The translations under genes were made by a program, and so were the position numbers. A stretch of 15,998 nucleotides of DNA from Geodermatophilaceae bacterium (GTDB taxonomy: Bacteria; Actinomycetota; Actinomycetes; Mycobacteriales; Geodermatophilaceae), in contig JACCQS010000036.1 in NCBI GenBank assembly GCA_013814015.1, positions 1-15,998 on the forward strand. Direction: 5' to 3'. The notes below the pieces were generated by a model, which was not told the DNA's origin, ran no database searches, and worked only from the letters and a program-made list of their open reading frames with translations. Positions 5,995-13,475 of the stretch are shown here, piece by piece; the stretch's first letter is position 1, and every line of letters starts with the position of its first letter.

Positions 5995-8826
5995 GTGGCC
6001 AGCCATGCGGACAACCATGCCCGGGCGCGACGACGGGCGGCCTACCCGCAGCTCACCGAGTTCGCCGCTGAGATCGGCTTCGACCTGGACCCATTTCAGA
6101 TCGAGGGCTGCCAGGCGCTGGAAGAGGGACACGGAGCACTGATCGCCGCACCCACTGGAGCCGGCAAGACGGTGGTGGGCGAGTTCGCCGTACACCTGGC
6201 TCTGCATGCCGGCCGAAAGTGCTTCTACACCACCCCGATCAAGGCACTGTCCAACCAGAAATACAACGATCTGGTACGCCGGCACGGCCGACAACGAGTC
6301 GGCCTGTTGACCGGTGACCGTACGGAGAACGGCGACGCACCGATCGTGGTGATGACCACTGAGGTGCTTCGCAACATGCTCTACACCGGCTCCGACGCCC
6401 TCACCGGCTTGGGCTTCGTCGTCATGGACGAGGTGCACTACCTGGCCGATCGCTTCCGCGGGGCCGTGTGGGAGGAGGTGATCATCCACCTGCCGGAATC
6501 CGTTGCCCTGGTCTCGCTCTCGGCCACGGTGAGCAACGCGGAGGAGTTCGGCGCATGGCTGGTCGCCGTACGAGGCAACACCGCGATCGTGGTCAGCGAC
6601 GATCGGCCGGTACCCCTGTGGCAGCACATGATGGTCGGCACCCGGCTGTTCGACCTGTTCGCCACCCATCGCCGCTCGGACGGCACGGCAGCCCCGTCGA
6701 TGAACCCGCATCTCCAACAAGCCGTGCGACATGCCCAGACCGGACTCTGGTCGGCCGAGACCCGAGGACGAGGGTCCGGTCGTGACCGAGTCCGCGGCGG
6801 AGGTTACGAACGACGCCAACCATGGCGACCGCCACATCGTGCGGATGTCCTCGCCCGGCTGGACCGCGACGGTCTGTTGCCGGCGATTACCTTCATCTTC
6901 AGCCGGGCCGCCTGTGACGCAGCCGTCAGCCAGGTCGTGCGCAGCGGACAAAGGCTGACCACCGACGAGGAACGCGAGCAGATCACCGAGATCGTTTCCG
7001 GGCACTGCGCGGGGCTTCCGGACGAGGATCTGGCCATTCTCGGCTACTGGGAGTGGGTCGAGGCACTGCGGGCCGGGATCGCTGCTCACCACGCCGGACT
7101 CATCCCGGCATTCAAGGAGACCGTGGAGGAGCTATTCGTCCGGGGTCTGGTCAAGGCGGTGTTCGCGACGGAGACACTGGCACTGGGCATCAACATGCCA
7201 GCCAGATCCGTGGTGCTGGAGCGACTGACGAAGTGGAACGGTGACCGACACGCCCCGCTGACCGCGGGGGAGTACACCCAGCTGACCGGCCGGGCCGGGC
7301 GACGTGGGATCGACATCGACGGACATGCGGTCGTTGCGTGGTCACCGGAACTCGACGCTGCGGCGGTCGGCGGCCTGGCCTCGACGCGTACGTACCCGCT
7401 GCGGTCCTCCTTCGCCCCGTCGTACAACATGGCCGCCAACCTGGTCTCCCAACTCGGCCGGAGCGCCGCTCGCGACCTTCTGGGGTATTCCTTCGCCCAG
7501 TTCCAGGCCGACCGTGATGTGGTCGGCCTGCACCGGCGGGTCACCAGCAACGAAAAGACCCTTGCTGACTTCACGGCCGAGATGGCCTGCGACTACGGAG
7601 ATTTTCGCTCCTACGACGCGCTGCGAATGGAGTTGAGCCGACGCGAGGCTGATCTGGCCCGGGCCGGAGCACAGCTGCGGCGCGCCGATGCCATCCGGGC
7701 CCTGGCGGAACTGCGGATCGGAGACGTCATCCGAGTACCGCACGGCCGTCGACAGGGTCTGGCCGTGGTCCTCGATCCCGGCGTCTCGCCGTTGTCCGAT
7801 CCGCGCCCGCTCGTCCTGACCGAGCAACGCTGGACAGGCCGGTTGAGCGGCGCCGACTTCCCGGTGCCCGCGCAGCCGTTGGCCCGAATCAGGGTGCCCA
7901 AGAACTTCAACCACCGCAGCCCGGTGGCTCGCCGCGATCTCGCGTCCAGTCTGCGAACCGCCCGTACCGAGTCCGGTCTCGGCGCTCGCCAGATCAGCAC
8001 ACGGCGGCGACAGGGAGCCGCGAACGATGCAGAGATCGCGCGGCTTCGAGCCGAGCTTCGAGCCCATCCCTGTCATTCATGTCCGGACCGCGAGGAACAC
8101 GCGCGCTGGGCGCGCCGGTGGAGTCAGCTGAACAGGGAGACCGACGCCGTCAGGGCTCGGATCGAGGAGCGCACCGGTTCCATCGCCCGATCCTTTGATC
8201 GCATCTGTGAGCTGCTCGAACATCTCGGCTATCTGACCGGCAAGGCCCCGCCGGACGCGTTGTCGCACGCCGGTCGCGGACTCACCCGGATCTGGAGCGA
8301 GACCGACCTGGCCACCGCCGAGTGCCTACGGGAGGGCACCTTCGACGGGCTTGGGCCGGCCGAGCTCGCCGCCTGTGTCTCCGCCTTGGTCTACGAGGCG
8401 AGACGGGACCTGGTGGCTGTGTGGTCTCCGCCCACACCACTGGTCGGCGACCGGCTGGCCGACCTGCAGGAAGTCACGGACCGACTTCGCGCTCTCGAAT
8501 CGGAGTACGGACTGTCATTGACTCGGGAGCTGGATCCGGGCCTGGCCGGCGCGACGCTGCGGTGGGCGCGGGGAGAGTCGCTGGATCGGGTGCTGCGCTC
8601 GGCGCGGGAGGAAGGAACCGAGTTGACCGGTGGGGACTTCGTCCGGTGGATGCGTCAGCTCATCGACGTGCTCGGACAGCTCGCCCGGGTTGGCGACCTC
8701 TCGGGCCGTGGTACGGGCGCGGCTCCCGCCGATCGCGGGGTCGCCGGTGTGGCGGCGCGCGCCGTCACTGCCCTACGTCGTGGCGTGGTGGAAGCGGGAG
8801 ATCCGGCGGTAGTACACAATGTGTGA
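5995..8826 (+). CDS. helY: HelY/Ski2-Mtr4-like DEVH-box RNA helicase
   Basis: This 943-residue superfamily 2 helicase of the Ski2/Mtr4 class corresponds to HelY of M. tuberculosis by order and sequence. It probably unwinds structured RNA using ATP; its exact role in bacteria is not settled. Motifs in order: FQIEGCQAL (34-42), Walker A APTGAGKT (52-59), PIKALSNQKYN (81-91), TGD (106-108), TTEVLRNMLY (121-130), DEVH (145-148), SAT (176-178), LGINMPAR, and QLTGRAGRRG (429-438). An Arg/Gly-rich linker near 255-280 separates the two RecA-like lobes. A C-x-x-C pair (C693, C696, in CHSCPDREEH) precedes the C-terminal DSHCT-type helical domain, which includes FDRICELLEHLGYL (about 735-748) and ends near residue 930. 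The GTG start is chosen from the -10 hexamer 7 bases upstream. Length is normal for the family. Confidence 0.93.
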   Translation: MASHADNHARARRRAAYPQLTEFAAEIGFDLDPFQIEGCQALEEGHGALIAAPTGAGKTVVGEFAVHLALHAGRKCFYTTPIKALSNQKYNDLVRRHGRQRVGLLTGDRTENGDAPIVVMTTEVLRNMLYTGSDALTGLGFVVMDEVHYLADRFRGAVWEEVIIHLPESVALVSLSATVSNAEEFGAWLVAVRGNTAIVVSDDRPVPLWQHMMVGTRLFDLFATHRRSDGTAAPSMNPHLQQAVRHAQTGLWSAETRGRGSGRDRVRGGGYERRQPWRPPHRADVLARLDRDGLLPAITFIFSRAACDAAVSQVVRSGQRLTTDEEREQITEIVSGHCAGLPDEDLAILGYWEWVEALRAGIAAHHAGLIPAFKETVEELFVRGLVKAVFATETLALGINMPARSVVLERLTKWNGDRHAPLTAGEYTQLTGRAGRRGIDIDGHAVVAWSPELDAAAVGGLASTRTYPLRSSFAPSYNMAANLVSQLGRSAARDLLGYSFAQFQADRDVVGLHRRVTSNEKTLADFTAEMACDYGDFRSYDALRMELSRREADLARAGAQLRRADAIRALAELRIGDVIRVPHGRRQGLAVVLDPGVSPLSDPRPLVLTEQRWTGRLSGADFPVPAQPLARIRVPKNFNHRSPVARRDLASSLRTARTESGLGARQISTRRRQGAANDAEIARLRAELRAHPCHSCPDREEHARWARRWSQLNRETDAVRARIEERTGSIARSFDRICELLEHLGYLTGKAPPDALSHAGRGLTRIWSETDLATAECLREGTFDGLGPAELAACVSALVYEARRDLVAVWSPPTPLVGDRLADLQEVTDRLRALESEYGLSLTRELDPGLAGATLRWARGESLDRVLRSAREEGTELTGGDFVRWMRQLIDVLGQLARVGDLSGRGTGAAPADRGVAGVAARAVTALRRGVVEAGDPAVVHNV
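8814..8824. promoter_or_regulatory. Short palindrome across the helY stop, possible operator or promoter part
   Basis: ACACA-A-TGTGT is a perfect 5-bp inverted repeat around one base, and it overlaps the helY stop codon. It is about 40 bases before the next start and includes CACAAT, a weak -10 candidate. It could be chance; repeats this short are common. Confidence 0.25.
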
Positions 8827-8853
8827 GCCCCACGTGCCGGAACCGATCCGATC

Positions 8854-8860
8854 AGAGGAG
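8854..8860 (+). promoter_or_regulatory. Ribosome binding site deciding the start at 8866
   Basis: AGAGGAG is 5 bases before the ATG at 8866 but only 2 bases before an in-frame TTG at 8863. The spacing favours the ATG. Confidence 0.75.
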
Positions 8861-8865
8861 CATTG

Positions 8866-10188
8866 ATGACCAACCCACCGCAGGGCGGTGGCGAGCAGCC
8901 GAACGGGTCCTCCGATTCCGCGCAGCCGCCTTCCGATCAGCATTCGGGTTGGGGTCAGCCGCCGCCTCCGGACAAGCCGGCCGAGCAGCCCGAGAGATCC
9001 GAGCGACCCGAACAGGCGCCGCCGCCGCCGGGTCAGGGCTCCTCGGCATCCGGCTGGGGACAGGCTCCACCGCCCGCGTCCAGGAATCAGTCCGGATCCG
9101 GGTGGAGCCAGCAGCCCACCCCGCAGACTCCGGCTGCTGCCTCGCCCCCGTCTGCACCGAGCAGCCCCCCCGTGTCCTCTGGCTGGGGACAGCCGCCGAC
9201 CTCGAGCCCGGCAGCGGGTTCCTACTCACCTGAGCAGTCTTCTTCCTCGGGCTGGGGGCAGTCGTCCACCCCGCCCAGTCCGCCTGCTCCATCGAGCCAA
9301 CCAAGCCCCCCGGTCAGCCCGACCGGTGGGACTGGCCCGTTGTTCGGTTCCCCCCCGCCAGTGACCGGCGAGCATGGATCTGCCTCCTCAGCCCAGCAGT
9401 CTTCATCGCAATGGGGCCAGCAGTCCCGCTCCGATCAGCAGAGCGCCTCGAGCTGGGGTGCGGGAGCCGCCGCAGGGGGTGCGCCTGCCTCCGGGTACTC
9501 CGGAACAGCCGCGCCCACCCAACAGTTCGGCGTCGGTGGTTCCACCGCCGGTCAGAGCCCACCGGCCAGCACGTACGGCAGCGAATACCCGACGCAGCAG
9601 TACGGCGGCGGTCAGTCCTTGGCTTCGGGTCACGGCGCAGCGCCCGGTCCTGGCCCCGGTGGCTACGGCGGCCAGCAGGGCCAGCAGTACGGAAGTCAGG
9701 CAGCATACGGCGCACCCCAGGCTCAGCCGGGTTACGCCGCCCCGTACGGCGGAGTCGGCGCGGGACAGCCGTCCTATGGTGCGCAGCCGGGGTACGGGGC
9801 CGCGCAGCAGGGGGGTTATCCCGGCCAGCAGGGCCAAGGGCAGGGCTATGGCACCGGATATCCCTCCGCCCCGGCCAAGAAGCGCAACACCGGACTGATC
9901 GTGGCCCTCGCCGTGGTCGCGGTTCTGATCCTGGCCGCAGCGATCCTGCTGCCGACCGTCGTACTCGCGAAGACCGTGCTCGACCCGGCTGCGGTGGAAA
10001 CCGATGTGGCGGCTCAGTTCCAGGACCAGGAGGGAGTCAGCGTCGAGCTGACCTGCCCCGCCGACATGGAGGTCGAGGTCGCAAGCACGTACGAATGCAC
10101 CGGCATGACCGAGGACTCCGAGGATGTCACCGTGACCATCGAGATCAGCGACGAGGACGGCAACTACACCTGGCAGGAACGCCAGTGA
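8866..10188 (+). CDS. Low-complexity single-pass membrane protein with C-terminal DUF4333-like domain
   Basis: This 440-residue protein has three parts. Residues 1-335 are disordered low-complexity sequence rich in Q, G, S, P and Y. Its first half repeats a tryptophan unit around SGWGQ seven times (codons starting near 8944, 9049, 9097, 9178, 9247, 9406 and 9448). Its second half has tyrosine units such as QQYGSQAAYG and PGYGAAQQGGY. A KKR stop-transfer-like cluster precedes one membrane helix (about 341-368, starting NTGLIVALAVVAVLILAA). The last 70 residues resemble DUF4333, with two cysteines (C397 in ELTCPADMEVEV and C411 in YECTG) at the spacing usual for that extracytoplasmic domain, so a disulfide is plausible. 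By charge, the repeat region is inside and DUF4333 outside. The position matches membrane protein Rv2091c. The function is unknown. Confidence 0.85.
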   Translation: MTNPPQGGGEQPNGSSDSAQPPSDQHSGWGQPPPPDKPAEQPERSERPEQAPPPPGQGSSASGWGQAPPPASRNQSGSGWSQQPTPQTPAAASPPSAPSSPPVSSGWGQPPTSSPAAGSYSPEQSSSSGWGQSSTPPSPPAPSSQPSPPVSPTGGTGPLFGSPPPVTGEHGSASSAQQSSSQWGQQSRSDQQSASSWGAGAAAGGAPASGYSGTAAPTQQFGVGGSTAGQSPPASTYGSEYPTQQYGGGQSLASGHGAAPGPGPGGYGGQQGQQYGSQAAYGAPQAQPGYAAPYGGVGAGQPSYGAQPGYGAAQQGGYPGQQGQGQGYGTGYPSAPAKKRNTGLIVALAVVAVLILAAAILLPTVVLAKTVLDPAAVETDVAAQFQDQEGVSVELTCPADMEVEVASTYECTGMTEDSEDVTVTIEISDEDGNYTWQERQ

Positions 10189-10201
10189 CCAGGAACGCCA
10201 G
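10174..10201. repeat. Short tandem repeat at the 3' end of the DUF4333 gene
   Basis: CAGGAACGCCAG at 10174-10185 recurs exactly at 10190-10201, a 16-base period that spans the stop codon. This looks like a local duplication; loss or gain of one unit would alter only sequence after the stop. Confidence 0.6.
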
Positions 10202-10214
10202 CAACCGGGCGGCC

Positions 10215-11132
10215 TCAGGGCCAGGCCAGTGCCTCGCGAAGCCGGTTGAGCGCTGACTGCAGGCCCCACCGGGTGCCGAGTTGCGCGAGTCGGTCCGGGT
10301 CTGCCGGTGCGCTCGGTAGCTGAGTTGTCAGCTCCGGCAGCGGGCAGTCGCGCCGTACCAGCACGACAAGGTGTGCGACGGCGAGGTAGTCCACCGCCGC
10401 CGCGAGCTTGCGCAGTACACCTGCGGTCAGCGCGCCGGTGGGCGTGGCCCGACCGCGAGCGGCGTCGAGAATGCCGTCCACCGAGCCATATGCCGTGATG
10501 AGCGCGGCTGCGGTCTTGTCGCCGATTCCCTTGACACCCGGCAATCCGTCGCTGGGGTCACCGCGCAGCACGGCGTAGTCGGCGTACCCCTGCCCGGGAA
10601 TGCCGTACTTCGCGGCGATCCATGCCTCGTCCACGGTCTCCAGGTTGCCCAGGCCCTTCGCTGTGTACAGGACGCGGATCGGTTGATCGTCTCGAACGAG
10701 CTGGAAGAGATCCCGGTCGCCGGTGACGATTTCGACCGTACCCTTGGCCCGGGTGGCCAACGTGCCGATCACGTCGTCGGCTTCGAAGCCAGCTGAGCCG
10801 ACGCGGCAGATGCCCGCGGCTTCGAGCAGGTCGGCGATGATCGGCACCTGATGGCCCAGTCCGTCGGGAGTGTCGCCGAGTTCGGGTTCGTTGTCCACGA
10901 CCCGGTGCGACTTGTACGACGGAATGGCATCGACCCTGAACGCCGGACGCCAATCGTCGTCCCAACAGGCGACCAGGTCGGTGGGGCGTCGGGTGCGGAC
11001 CAGGGTGGCGATCGCGTCGAGAAACCCCCGAGCCGCATTCACCGGGATCCCGTCCGGTGAGACCACCGTGTCGGGTACGCCGTAGAAGGTCCGGAAGTAG
11101 AGGCTGGCCGAGTCCAGCAGCATCAGGCTCAC
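10215..11132 (-). CDS. 5'-3' exonuclease (FEN/Pol I N-terminal nuclease-like)
   Basis: This 305-residue stand-alone nuclease of the DNA polymerase I 5'-3' exonuclease/FEN family removes 5' flaps or RNA primers using two metal ions. Acidic metal-binding motifs appear in order: LLDSASLYFRTFYGVPD at the N-terminus, CWDDDWRPAFR, YKSHR, FEADDVIGTLA, IVTGDRDLFQLV, and the helix-hairpin-helix DNA-binding segment DPSDGLPGVKGIGDKTAAALI. The frame is open far upstream, to 11654, but that part runs into the opposite gene. The GTG at 11132 is chosen because a TACAGT hexamer lies 8 bases upstream; an ATG at 11123 is the alternative. It is convergent with the DUF4333 gene (26-base gap) and divergent from the peptidase, the same topology as Rv2090 in M. 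tuberculosis. Confidence 0.92.
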   Translation of the reverse strand: MSLMLLDSASLYFRTFYGVPDTVVSPDGIPVNAARGFLDAIATLVRTRRPTDLVACWDDDWRPAFRVDAIPSYKSHRVVDNEPELGDTPDGLGHQVPIIADLLEAAGICRVGSAGFEADDVIGTLATRAKGTVEIVTGDRDLFQLVRDDQPIRVLYTAKGLGNLETVDEAWIAAKYGIPGQGYADYAVLRGDPSDGLPGVKGIGDKTAAALITAYGSVDGILDAARGRATPTGALTAGVLRKLAAAVDYLAVAHLVVLVRRDCPLPELTTQLPSAPADPDRLAQLGTRWGLQSALNRLREALAWP

Positions 11133-11140
11133 AGCATCGG

Positions 11141-11146
11141 ACTGTA
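11141..11146 (-). promoter_or_regulatory. -10 element of the exonuclease gene, leaderless arrangement
   Basis: TACAGT on the minus strand is followed by 8 bases and the GTG at 11132. It lies 10 bases from the -10 of the divergent peptidase gene, so both promoters share about 36 bases. Confidence 0.45.
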
Positions 11147-11156
11147 GGGGGCCGAT

Positions 11157-11162
11157 TAGGCT
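11157..11162 (+). promoter_or_regulatory. -10 element of the M24 peptidase gene, leaderless arrangement
   Basis: TAGGCT is followed by 6 bases (TCTGGA) and the GTG at 11169. This start probably drives the long run of overlapping genes that follows. Confidence 0.5.
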
Positions 11163-11168
11163 TCTGGA

Positions 11169-12284
11169 GTGACCACCACCTCCACGGCTGCTGCTGATCG
11201 ACTCGGCCGCGCCCAACGTGCCGTCGCGGAGGCCGGCTGGGGGGCAGTGCTGTTGTCCGCGGGCACGGACCTGCGGTACTTGACCGGCTACAACGCCCAT
11301 GTGTCCGAGCGACTGACCTGTCTCGTCGTTCCGGCTGATGGCGAGCCGGTTCTGGTCATACCCGAGCTCGAAGCTCCCATGGTCGAGGCCGCCGGCGCCA
11401 CCACTGAGCTGCGGCCCTGGGCGGAGACCGAGAACCCGTTCGCCATCGTGGCCGGGCAACTCCGGAAGACAAGCGCGGCGGGCACCGTCGGTATCGGAAA
11501 CCGGATGTGGGCCGAGCATGTCTCCCAACTCCTCTCGGCAGCTGGCAACCCATGGGAATTGGCCGGACCGCTGATGGCCCAGCTGCGGATGCGTAAGGAC
11601 GCGGCTGAAGCAGCCGCCCTGCTGGAAGCCGGGGAGGCCATTGACCGGGTCCACGCCCGGATGGGCCAGTGGCTACGCCCGGGACGTACCGAACGCGAGG
11701 TGGGCCGCGACATCGCTGAAGCGATCGTCACCGAAGGCCACGAGCATGCCGAGTTCATCATCGTCGGCTCCGGCCCGAACGCCGCCAGCCCGCATCACCT
11801 ACTCTCCGATCGGGTCATCGACGCCGGCGACGTCGTCGTCGTTGACATCGGCGGGATCACCGAGGCCGGATACTGCTCGGACTCGACGCGGACCTATATC
11901 GCCGGCGGAGTGGTGTCTTCGGAGGTGGCCGACTTCTACGCCGTCCTGCAGGCCGCCCAGGTTGCCGCCTGCCAGGCCGTCGCTCCAGGGATTCCGGCCG
12001 AGGACATAGACGCAACCGCTCGGAACATCATCGACGAGGCCGGGTACGGCCCGAACTTCATCCATCGAACGGGCCACGGGATCGGCCTGGACGTCCACGA
12101 GGATCCCTACATCGTGTCCGGCAACAACCTGCCGATCGAGGCAGGAATGGCCTTCTCCATCGAGCCAGGTATCTATTTCCCCGGCCGTTACGGCGCCCGG
12201 ATCGAGGACATCGTTCTCTGCACGACCGAGGGCGTGCGGCGACTCAACACCGGCAGCCGCGACCTGATCAGCCTGGGAGCCTGA
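11169..12284 (+). CDS. M24 family metallopeptidase (Xaa-Pro aminopeptidase/dipeptidase, PepE/PepQ-like)
   Basis: This 371-residue cytoplasmic peptidase has the creatinase/pita-bread fold and probably cleaves Xaa-Pro dipeptides or N-terminal Xaa-Pro bonds. The N-terminal domain (about 1-135) includes LLSAGTDLRYLTGYNAH. The catalytic domain carries all five metal ligands: D226 in VVVDIGG, D238 in CSDSTRT, H303 in HRTGHGIGLDVHE, E332 in SIEPGIY and E346 in GARIEDIV. The full set suggests an active dinuclear metal enzyme. GTG at 11169 is supported by TAGGCT 6 bases upstream. The gene corresponds to pepE (Rv2089c) by position. The acyl-CoA dehydrogenase start is 1 base after the stop, so the two are likely co-translated. 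Substrate preference cannot be told from the sequence. Confidence 0.93.
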   Translation: MTTTSTAAADRLGRAQRAVAEAGWGAVLLSAGTDLRYLTGYNAHVSERLTCLVVPADGEPVLVIPELEAPMVEAAGATTELRPWAETENPFAIVAGQLRKTSAAGTVGIGNRMWAEHVSQLLSAAGNPWELAGPLMAQLRMRKDAAEAAALLEAGEAIDRVHARMGQWLRPGRTEREVGRDIAEAIVTEGHEHAEFIIVGSGPNAASPHHLLSDRVIDAGDVVVVDIGGITEAGYCSDSTRTYIAGGVVSSEVADFYAVLQAAQVAACQAVAPGIPAEDIDATARNIIDEAGYGPNFIHRTGHGIGLDVHEDPYIVSGNNLPIEAGMAFSIEPGIYFPGRYGARIEDIVLCTTEGVRRLNTGSRDLISLGA

Positions 12285-12285
12285 C

Positions 12286-13455
12286 GTGCCGGTGTCTCGA
12301 ACCCTGCCCAGTGACGAGGCCCGGGCACTGCTGGACCTGACCGGCGATCTCGCCGCCCGAGAACTGCGCCCCCGAGTCGCAATTGACGAGCAGGCCGGTC
12401 GCTTTCCACGAGATGCCTTCTCCACCCTGGGACAAGCGGGTCTGCTCGGCCTGCCCTTTGCCCAGGAGTACGGCGGCGGCGCCCAGCCCTACGAGGTCTA
12501 CCTCCAGGTCGTCGAGGAACTGGCCGGTGCCTGGCTCGCGGTCGGCCTCGGCGTCAGCGTGCACACGCTGTCGGCCTTTCCGGTCGCCGCGTTCGGCACT
12601 GATCAGCAGAAAGCAGAGTTCCTGCCCGCCATGGTGGGCGGGGATCGGCTCGGTGCGTACTGCTTGTCAGAGACCAACTCAGGCAGCGACGCAGCAGCGC
12701 TGGTGACCAGCGCGGTGCGCGAGGGCGACGACTACCGCATCCGCGGAACCAAGGCGTGGGTCACGCACGGCGGGGTCGCCGACTACTACAGCGTCTTCCT
12801 GCGCACCGGCGGTCCCGGGGCCGCCGGCATCTCGACCGTGCTCGTCGAGGCTGCAACGCCCGGGGTATCGCCGCAACCCCCCGAGCACAAGATGGGAATG
12901 GCCTCCTCGCCGACCGCGCAGATCGTCTTCGACGACGCCGTCGTACCCGTGACCCGCCGCATCGGCGAGGAGGGCCAAGGCTTCCGAATCGCCTTGGCAG
13001 CTCTGGACGGTGGGCGATTGGGCATCGCCGCCTGCGCAGTCGGGGTGGCTCAGGCCGCACTTGACTACGCGGTCGCCTACGCAGAGGAGCGCAAGCAGTT
13101 CAATCGGGCGATCATCGACTTTCAGGGCCTGGGCTTCTTGCTCGCCGACATGGCCACTCAGGTGGCCGCAGCTCGCGCCCTCTACCTCGACGCCGCCCGT
13201 CGCCGCGACGCCGGACAGCCCTACGGCGCAATGGCAGCCATGGCGAAACTGTTCGCGACCGACATGGTCATGCGGGTCACCACCGACGCGGTTCAGGTCC
13301 TTGGCGGCGCGGGATACGTAGAGGATCATCCGGCCGAGCGCTGGATGCGTGAGGCCAAGGTGCTGCAGATCGTCGAGGGAACCAATCAGGTGCAGCGCCT
13401 GGTGATCGCGCGAGCCCTCTCACCGGCGAAGGTCGCCAAGAGCAGTAGGCACTGA
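12286..13455 (+). CDS. Acyl-CoA dehydrogenase
   Basis: This 389-residue FAD-dependent enzyme oxidises an acyl-CoA to the 2-enoyl-CoA and passes electrons to ETF. The length is normal. Visible are the N-terminal helical domain (GLLGLPFAQEYGG, 52-64), the FAD/substrate region AYCLSETNSGSDAAAL (124-139) and IRGTKAWVTHGG (152-163), the C-terminal segment YAEERKQFNRAIIDFQGLGF, and LGGAGYVEDHPAERWMREAK. The usual catalytic glutamate is present as E364 in IVEGTNQVQR. The N-terminal motif order is that of short/branched-chain type enzymes, but chain length cannot be assigned. The GTG at 12286 has GGGAG 6 bases upstream and starts 1 base after the peptidase stop. The TGA overlaps an ATG that opens a six-codon frame leading into the lrp start. 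Confidence 0.93.
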   Translation: MPVSRTLPSDEARALLDLTGDLAARELRPRVAIDEQAGRFPRDAFSTLGQAGLLGLPFAQEYGGGAQPYEVYLQVVEELAGAWLAVGLGVSVHTLSAFPVAAFGTDQQKAEFLPAMVGGDRLGAYCLSETNSGSDAAALVTSAVREGDDYRIRGTKAWVTHGGVADYYSVFLRTGGPGAAGISTVLVEAATPGVSPQPPEHKMGMASSPTAQIVFDDAVVPVTRRIGEEGQGFRIALAALDGGRLGIAACAVGVAQAALDYAVAYAEERKQFNRAIIDFQGLGFLLADMATQVAAARALYLDAARRRDAGQPYGAMAAMAKLFATDMVMRVTTDAVQVLGGAGYVEDHPAERWMREAKVLQIVEGTNQVQRLVIARALSPAKVAKSSRH

Positions 13456-13475
13456 TGCCCGGCGGCCGCGCGTGA
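13455..13475 (+). other. Six-codon linking frame between the dehydrogenase stop and the lrp start
   Basis: An ATG at 13455-13457 overlaps the preceding TGA (TGATG). It encodes MPGGRA and ends at a TGA that overlaps the lrp GTG (GTGA, 13472-13475). A ribosome could restart on it and be delivered to the lrp start, which has no Shine-Dalgarno site. It may also be chance; no peptide function is suggested. Confidence 0.3.

Noticed and set aside
10211..10227. Hairpin GGCCT/AGGCC between the convergent DUF4333 and exonuclease genes as a terminator
   Set aside because: The stem is only 5 bp with a 7-base loop and there is no T-tract on either side. Such stems are frequent at this GC content.
11133..11654. 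Upstream extension of the exonuclease frame on the minus strand by about 174 residues
   Set aside because: It runs antisense through the start of the M24 peptidase gene, shows no domain, and family members start at the MLLDSASLYFR segment. A -10 hexamer supports the start at 11132.
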